Of a stretch of DNA of 64,000 nucleotides, positions 61,601 through 64,000 are shown one piece after another. The position numbers and the translations under genes are program-made. The stretch is taken from positions 36,066,077 to 36,130,076 of the forward strand of contig NC_084834.1 of the NCBI RefSeq assembly GCF_033115175.1, read 5' to 3'. How positions within the stretch are numbered: the stretch's first letter is position 1; the number at the start of each line of letters is the position of its first letter. This stretch comes from Lepus europaeus (lineage: Eukaryota > Chordata > Mammalia > Lagomorpha > Leporidae). The notes below the pieces were generated by a model that worked only from the letters and a program-made list of their open reading frames with translations, searched no databases and was not told the DNA's origin.

Positions 61601-62291
61601 CAATTAGATTTCACATGTAAGTTCTGACCTGCTTAGGTATACTGCAATGATAGTGGCAGCTTAGTTTCAGCACCCCTCGGGTGCTAGTTTAGTACACTTC
61701 AGGCTCTCACATTTTGGTTTCAGCTACCGTGAAAACAGGTACTTTTCCAGCCTAGGCCATCTGATTTCTCCAGGGAGAGGATGGGAGACTCTGGCCACCA
61801 GGGCTAAAAATTCTCCAGGTCATGATTTTGAGTGAGGATCCTAGTCTCTTTCCTTCTCTTGCCGGCTGGTTCTACCAGGTTAGAGAAGAGGACCTCTAGT
61901 CCACAGCTGAGTGAGCACTTTCCTAGATGAAGCCATTCCCCATGCAGATGCAACCAACCTCCCTAGTTTCTTGAGCTAGGCCAAGCAGTTTCTGATCTAT
62001 AGAGACCCTTCAGGCTAGACTATGTATTGCTTTACATATAATTACAGCTTGATATGTAAGCAAAAGATTTTGAGGCTTCAGAGGGCTCATACATTTCCAC
62101 AAAAATATTGCTTCAATGAGATCTCATTAAAAGTGACAGAAAACACAAGGAGAGACATACATTATAGAATTTATGCCAGCGATTTTATGGACAAATGAGT
62201 ACTCACTTTTATAAGATCTTCAATTATTTTCAGATCATTAATGACATCATGCCAGTTGGCTTCTGTTTTAGGAAGACCTGCACTGATACAG
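49558..62291 (-). CDS. IL15: Interleukin-15, mature-protein coding part (4 exons, 5' end outside window)
   Basis: IL-15 is a secreted four-helix-bundle cytokine. It is presented in trans by IL15RA to cells carrying IL2RB and the common gamma chain, and it supports NK cells and memory CD8 T cells. Spliced in the order 62207-62291, 54912-54956, 52253-52390, 49558-49668, the exons give one frame: the end of the propeptide (AGLPKTEA), then a 114-residue mature chain starting NWHDVIND and ending FINSP, the same length as human. The four disulfide cysteines sit at mature positions 35, 42, 85 and 88. Asp8 (IL2RB contact), Glu46 (IL15RA contact) and Gln108 (gamma-chain contact) are kept. All donors read GTGAGT and all acceptors end in AG after a pyrimidine tract. 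The exons carrying the start codon and signal peptide are not in the window and should lie right of 64000. Intron sizes are about 7.25, 2.5 and 2.6 kb. Confidence 0.97.
50060..50440 (+). repeat. L2 3' end in IL15 intron
   Basis: Recognisable L2 blocks: TTTAGGGAAGCTACCCGGAA, GTAAGCTCTCTTCCAGGAGG, CCTAGCACTCAGCATGGGAC. Antisense to IL15. Confidence 0.75.
50600..50780 (+). repeat. MIR in IL15 intron
   Basis: MIR-like core: gtttatcaagcacatagtcaatg, gatcctgaaaataatcatg, gaggaaggcagagatatgaagtgactc. Confidence 0.65.
51250..51480 (+). repeat. L2 fragment in IL15 intron
   Basis: Diverged L2 3' end ending CTTGAGCACCAGGATTTATTAAATGAAC. Confidence 0.5.
51790..51950 (+). repeat. MIR/L2-type fragment in IL15 intron
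   Basis: Ends GTCTGGTCCACCATGGTAAC then TCAATAAATGTGAGCTACTA, the typical 3' end of MIR-class elements. Confidence 0.5.
52253..52390 (-). CDS. IL15: IL15 exon: helices B and C region
   Basis: This 138-bp exon has 46 codons, mature residues 33-78, starting [10 protein letters not shown] and ending NSSLSSKG. The acceptor is ATTTTTAG and the donor GTGAGT at 52247-52252. It carries Cys35 and Cys42 and the IL15RA-contact Glu46. Two N-glycosylation sequons are visible: NET at residue 60, absent from human IL-15, and NSS at residue 71. A sense-oriented C-SINE starts about 100 bp upstream of the acceptor. The open frame runs on past the donor for more than 100 codons, but that extension has no resemblance to IL-15 and is intron. 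Confidence 0.97.
52491..52820 (-). repeat. C-SINE, sense to IL15, 100 bp upstream of an exon
   Basis: Reverse-complement copy with duplication AAGTCAATGATTTT / AAGTCAAGGATTTT (52477-52490, 52823-52836). Its A-rich end faces the acceptor at 52390. Confidence 0.94.
52837..53389. other. Intron, nothing recognised
   Basis: AT-rich IL15 intron sequence. Confidence 0.35.
53390..53630 (+). repeat. MIR in IL15 intron
   Basis: MIR-like: tgcacagtgctcgggaccctg, accgaggttcagaaatattgaattac, ccaaggtaactcagg. Confidence 0.6.
53631..54447. other. Intron, nothing recognised
   Basis: No repeat or gene that I recognise. Confidence 0.35.
54448..54796 (+). repeat. Old C-SINE with internal duplication
   Basis: Diverged sense copy. 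The segment ending in CCTGGAGGCAGCAAGT occurs twice (about 54548-54586 and 54607-54645). Antisense to IL15, ending about 110 bp from the 45-bp exon. Confidence 0.75.
54912..54956 (-). CDS. IL15: IL15 short 45-bp exon (A-B loop start)
   Basis: This exon is exactly 15 codons: [15 protein letters not shown], mature residues 18-32. The acceptor is TTTCCTTTCAG and the donor GTGAGT at 54906-54911. Asp22, Tyr26 and Glu28, which belong to the IL15RA-binding face in human IL-15, are present. It is in phase 0 on both sides, so skipping it would delete 15 residues without a frameshift. It is too short to stand out as an open frame and was found by matching the missing stretch of the protein. Confidence 0.95.
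55430..56696 (-). mobile_element. Ancient L1M in IL15 intron 5, 3' part
   Basis: Minus-strand L1M-type 3' UTR (GAGGTTGTGGATTTACAGAA; CCAAAATTTCATGTACATGG; TCATGGCTTGATAGCCCTTT) leading into ORF2 C-terminal sequence. Same orientation as IL15. Confidence 0.7.
56697..57424 (+). repeat. Ancient interspersed repeat inserted in L1M
   Basis: Starts GGGATACCATAACAAAGTAT then CACAGACTGGTTGGTTTAAA, contains CCAATGACCTCATTTTGAC, and ends after the CCTATCTCCAA-type block. It is a common old mammalian repeat resembling the copy at 60535-60985; I cannot name it with certainty. A SINE (56966-57290) splits it. Confidence 0.6.
56966..57290 (-). repeat. C-SINE
   Basis: Reverse-complement copy, sense to IL15. 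It is inserted at the same site as the SINE at 42338 in the inverted duplicate. Confidence 0.92.
57425..57990 (-). mobile_element. Ancient L1M in IL15 intron 5, RT region
   Basis: Minus-strand L1M RT-start region; about 57425-57925 matches 41722-42215 in reverse. Confidence 0.75.
58004..58335 (-). repeat. C-SINE
   Basis: Reverse-complement copy, duplication CAATTTTATT (57994-58003 and 58336-58345). Confidence 0.94.
58408..58732 (-). repeat. C-SINE
   Basis: Reverse-complement copy, perfect 14-bp duplication TTCCTGAATTTCTT (58394-58407 and 58733-58746). Confidence 0.95.
58881..59245 (-). repeat. Young C-SINE with (AAAC)n tail
   Basis: Reverse-complement near-consensus copy whose tail has become (GTTT)n on the plus strand (58888-58915). 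Duplication TAGTTACT on both sides. Confidence 0.94.
59595..59924 (+). repeat. C-SINE
   Basis: Sense copy (antisense to IL15) preceded by an A run. Partial duplication around ATTCTG. Confidence 0.9.
60151..60400. repeat. AT-rich microsatellite / low complexity
   Basis: About 250 bp almost entirely A and T, dominated by (TA)n and TATATAATA units, with strong self-complementarity. Confidence 0.95.
60535..60985 (+). repeat. Ancient interspersed repeat, second copy in L1M
   Basis: Better preserved copy of the repeat at 56697: starts TATTAGTTTCCTAGTGCTGA and contains TCTGAAGGCTCTAGGGAAAA, GCAATCCTTGGCCTTCCTGA and AGGATGACCTCATTGTCACT. Confidence 0.65.
60990..62050 (-). mobile_element. Ancient L1M in IL15 intron 5, 5' region
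   Basis: Minus-strand L1M 5' part (blocks TTCAATTGTATCCTGGCATT and TTGATTTTGGATTCTGTTGA). No open frame. It ends about 150 bp before the IL15 exon at 62207. Confidence 0.55.
62207..62291 (-). CDS. IL15: IL15 exon: end of propeptide and helix A
   Basis: This 85-bp exon has acceptor CTCTTCCAG before 62291 and donor GTGAGT at 62201-62206. It begins with the last base of a split codon and encodes 28 codons, [16 protein letters not shown] through EDLIK. The mature N-terminus NWHDVIND falls here and includes Asp8, the residue that contacts IL2RB in the human protein. Rabbit-type changes against human are H-D for V-N at mature positions 3-4 and N for S at position 7. The frame stays open upstream through the acceptor, but that stretch looks like intron. 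It lies just left of plain intron sequence and just right of an ancient L1M copy. Confidence 0.96.
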
Positions 62292-62966
62292 CTGGAAGAG
62301 AAAGCACACAGAAAAGCATTTGGAATGAGCATACTAGTGCTTATAATTGAAGGAGCAATCAAGAGTTGTTTTATTTGGACTATTGAAAGGACCAGTGTTG
62401 CCCTTGTTTCTCTGTATTCAACAGCCTTGTAGAAAAATATAAATATCAAAAATATAATACAACCTTGACACTTTAGGTGTAACTCAAGTCTTGACCAATT
62501 AGCTAGGAGCCTAACTGCAGTCATAATTCATAAATAACCTTGGTCAATTTACCACAAAGGAAGAAAAACAGCACCAGATGTGTGTTTAGTGCCCAAATAA
62601 ATGTTTCTAACTGAAACATTAAATTTATTTGAGTAGAGTTTCTTTAAAAAGTTTTAGGTCTAACAAATAGATAAAATTCTTAAAATAAGCAATAATCATT
62701 TTCATGTAATGATTTCAACAGTAAGTGTTCTTTACAGTGTGTCAAATTAGCCCCTTTCATATGCTCATGCTACTACTATGCTTGCAACAGCTTTCTTCAC
62801 AAATATTGTAGAATTTAGCCCAATCTAGGCTGAATAATCATATACTTATTCACTTCGGTAAAAATTTTAATTTGATATCCAGAAAAAGGCAGTAACAGCA
62901 ATCAAGTGATTATGGAATGGTTCCTGGAGCTTCAGGAAATACAGTCACTCCCTGAAGGGTCTTTTT
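62292..62966. other. IL15 intron, nothing recognised
   Basis: I looked here for the signal-peptide exons on the minus strand and did not find them. Confidence 0.45.
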
Positions 62967-63228
62967 AAAAGAAAAAAAAAAAAGATTGATTGATTGATTT
63001 ATTTGAAAGTCAGAGTTACACAGAGAGAGAAGGAAATGCAGAGAGAGAGAGAGAGGGAGGGAGAGAGAGAGAGAGGTCCATCCCCTGGTTCACTCCCCAA
63101 TTAACCTCAACAGCTGGAGCTGTGCTGATAGGAAGCCAGGAGCCAGGAGCTTCTTCCGGGTCTCCCACATGGGTGCAGAGGCCCAAGGACTTGGGCCATC
63201 TTCTAGTGCTTTCCCAGGCCATTAGCAG
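62967..63228 (-). repeat. C-SINE lacking its head
   Basis: Reverse-complement copy with (ATTG)n-like tail, GA tract 63020-63076 and body. It stops at CCATTAGCAGTAAAG, so the tRNA-like head is missing. Confidence 0.9.
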
Positions 63229-63861
63229 TAAAGAAGCACGACAGTCGACGCTATTCTTTCTTATGAGGAAAATTTAGTTGTACGACTCTGTTTCCTTATA
63301 GCCTAAGTAAGGTATTAGTACAGTGAAAATGAAACAGCAGTCACATTACAGAAAAATTGTGTGTATGCTTCAGGCCAACTGACTGAATCTAAGAGAAAGG
63401 AAAAAGTTAATAGGCACAGGAAAATATGGATCTTTATTAGAAGAAAAAGCAAAAAATCTAAATAAAGGAAAAAACCTTTTAAATGGAACCAAAAGAGCAG
63501 TCGGGGAATAGGAAGAGTCAGTGCCAGGAACAGATTAGAAAAGTAACACAGTGAATCCTTAACACCCACTGCTGTGAGCAGCATGTGCGGTATCAGTAAG
63601 TGAGGTACTGCCAAGATTAGCCAGGTATCAAGAGGCCTATATTATTTGAGGAACGCACTACTCTTTGGGAATATGGCAAGAAATAGAAATTCTCATCGAG
63701 GTGTTCACCAATCTCCCAAATCCATATAATCTTGCTTCTATAACATCCTGAACACTGAGTACTAATAAATATGAGAAAACTGAAGATAAACCACTTTAAT
63801 GGGGAAGATATTCAAAGGCAATCATATGGCCATTAATCTAATGATACTTATGGTAAAATTA
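63229..63861. other. IL15 intron, nothing recognised
   Basis: No repeat or exon that I recognise. Confidence 0.4.
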
Positions 63862-64000
63862 GGGGCTGGCATCGTGGCTCAGTAGATGCTGGCATCCCAT
63901 ATCAGAGTGTTGGATGGAGTGCTGGCAACTCTGCTTCCAATACAGCTCCTGCTGATGTGCCTGGGAAGTTTCATTTGATGGTTCGAGTATTTGGGTCCTT
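63862..64000 (+). repeat. C-SINE, cut by the window end
   Basis: Sense head and start of body (ggggctggcatcgtggctcag, catcccatatcagagtg) with a short deletion in the head. It continues past 64000. Confidence 0.88.

Noticed and set aside
62292-62524. In-frame ATG upstream of the IL15 exon at 62207, possible alternative short signal peptide
   Set aside because: It would require retained intron sequence with no splice support. The human short-signal-peptide exon has no visible counterpart here.
1-64000. CRISPR array, phage or bacterial defence locus
   Set aside because: No regularly spaced short repeats, no dense operons, and the whole window has mammalian repeat content and a spliced gene.

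Overview
The window is lagomorph nuclear DNA, most likely rabbit (Oryctolagus) or a close relative. About 35 copies or fragments of the tRNA-derived C-SINE family of lagomorphs lie in it, on both strands. Young LINE-1 copies end in the lagomorph-type G-rich 3' tail, and older mammalian L1M, L2 and MIR copies lie between them. There are no bacterial-type operons, CRISPR arrays or densely packed genes, and most of the long open frames are LINE-1 ORF2 remnants or chance frames inside SINEs.

The only host gene I can support is the 3' part of IL15 (interleukin-15) on the minus strand. Four coding exons are visible with GT/AG junctions: 62207-62291, 54912-54956, 52253-52390 and 49558-49668. They are followed by a 3' UTR reaching to about 48955. 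Together they encode the whole mature cytokine (114 residues). The signal-peptide exons and promoter must lie beyond base 64000. Everything left of about 48950 is gene-free DNA downstream of IL15.

Layout: 1-640 an old repeat with a second copy at 14.46-14.92 kb; 1449-6516 a minus-strand class I endogenous retrovirus inserted into a SINE; 6.9-13.8 kb SINEs, an L1 3' end and a head-only SINE; 15.0-20.4 kb a 5'-inverted L1 with a younger L1 nested in it; 23.1-23.5 kb a SINE/L1-tail composite; 27.0-29.7 kb an old 5'-inverted L1; 31.4-34.2 kb an old L1 interrupted by a SINE and by a second SINE/L1-tail composite; 35-48 kb mostly unique DNA with SINEs, L1 pieces and small mariner-like repeats; 48.95-64 kb IL15. 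IL15 intron 5 holds an ancient L1M copy (about 55.4-62.0 kb), and a piece of it is present again, inverted, at 41.7-42.7 kb.

The most interesting points are structural: two independent SINE + L1-3'-end units each enclosed by a single 14-bp target-site duplication, which look like template-switch products; a proviral insertion resolved to its 4-bp duplication inside a SINE; an inverted duplication that ends at a SINE tail; and IL15 details (a tandem NAG acceptor, moved N-glycosylation sequons, a degenerate distal poly(A) signal). I found no undescribed multi-gene system. All family identifications come from reading the sequence and from memory; no database search was run.
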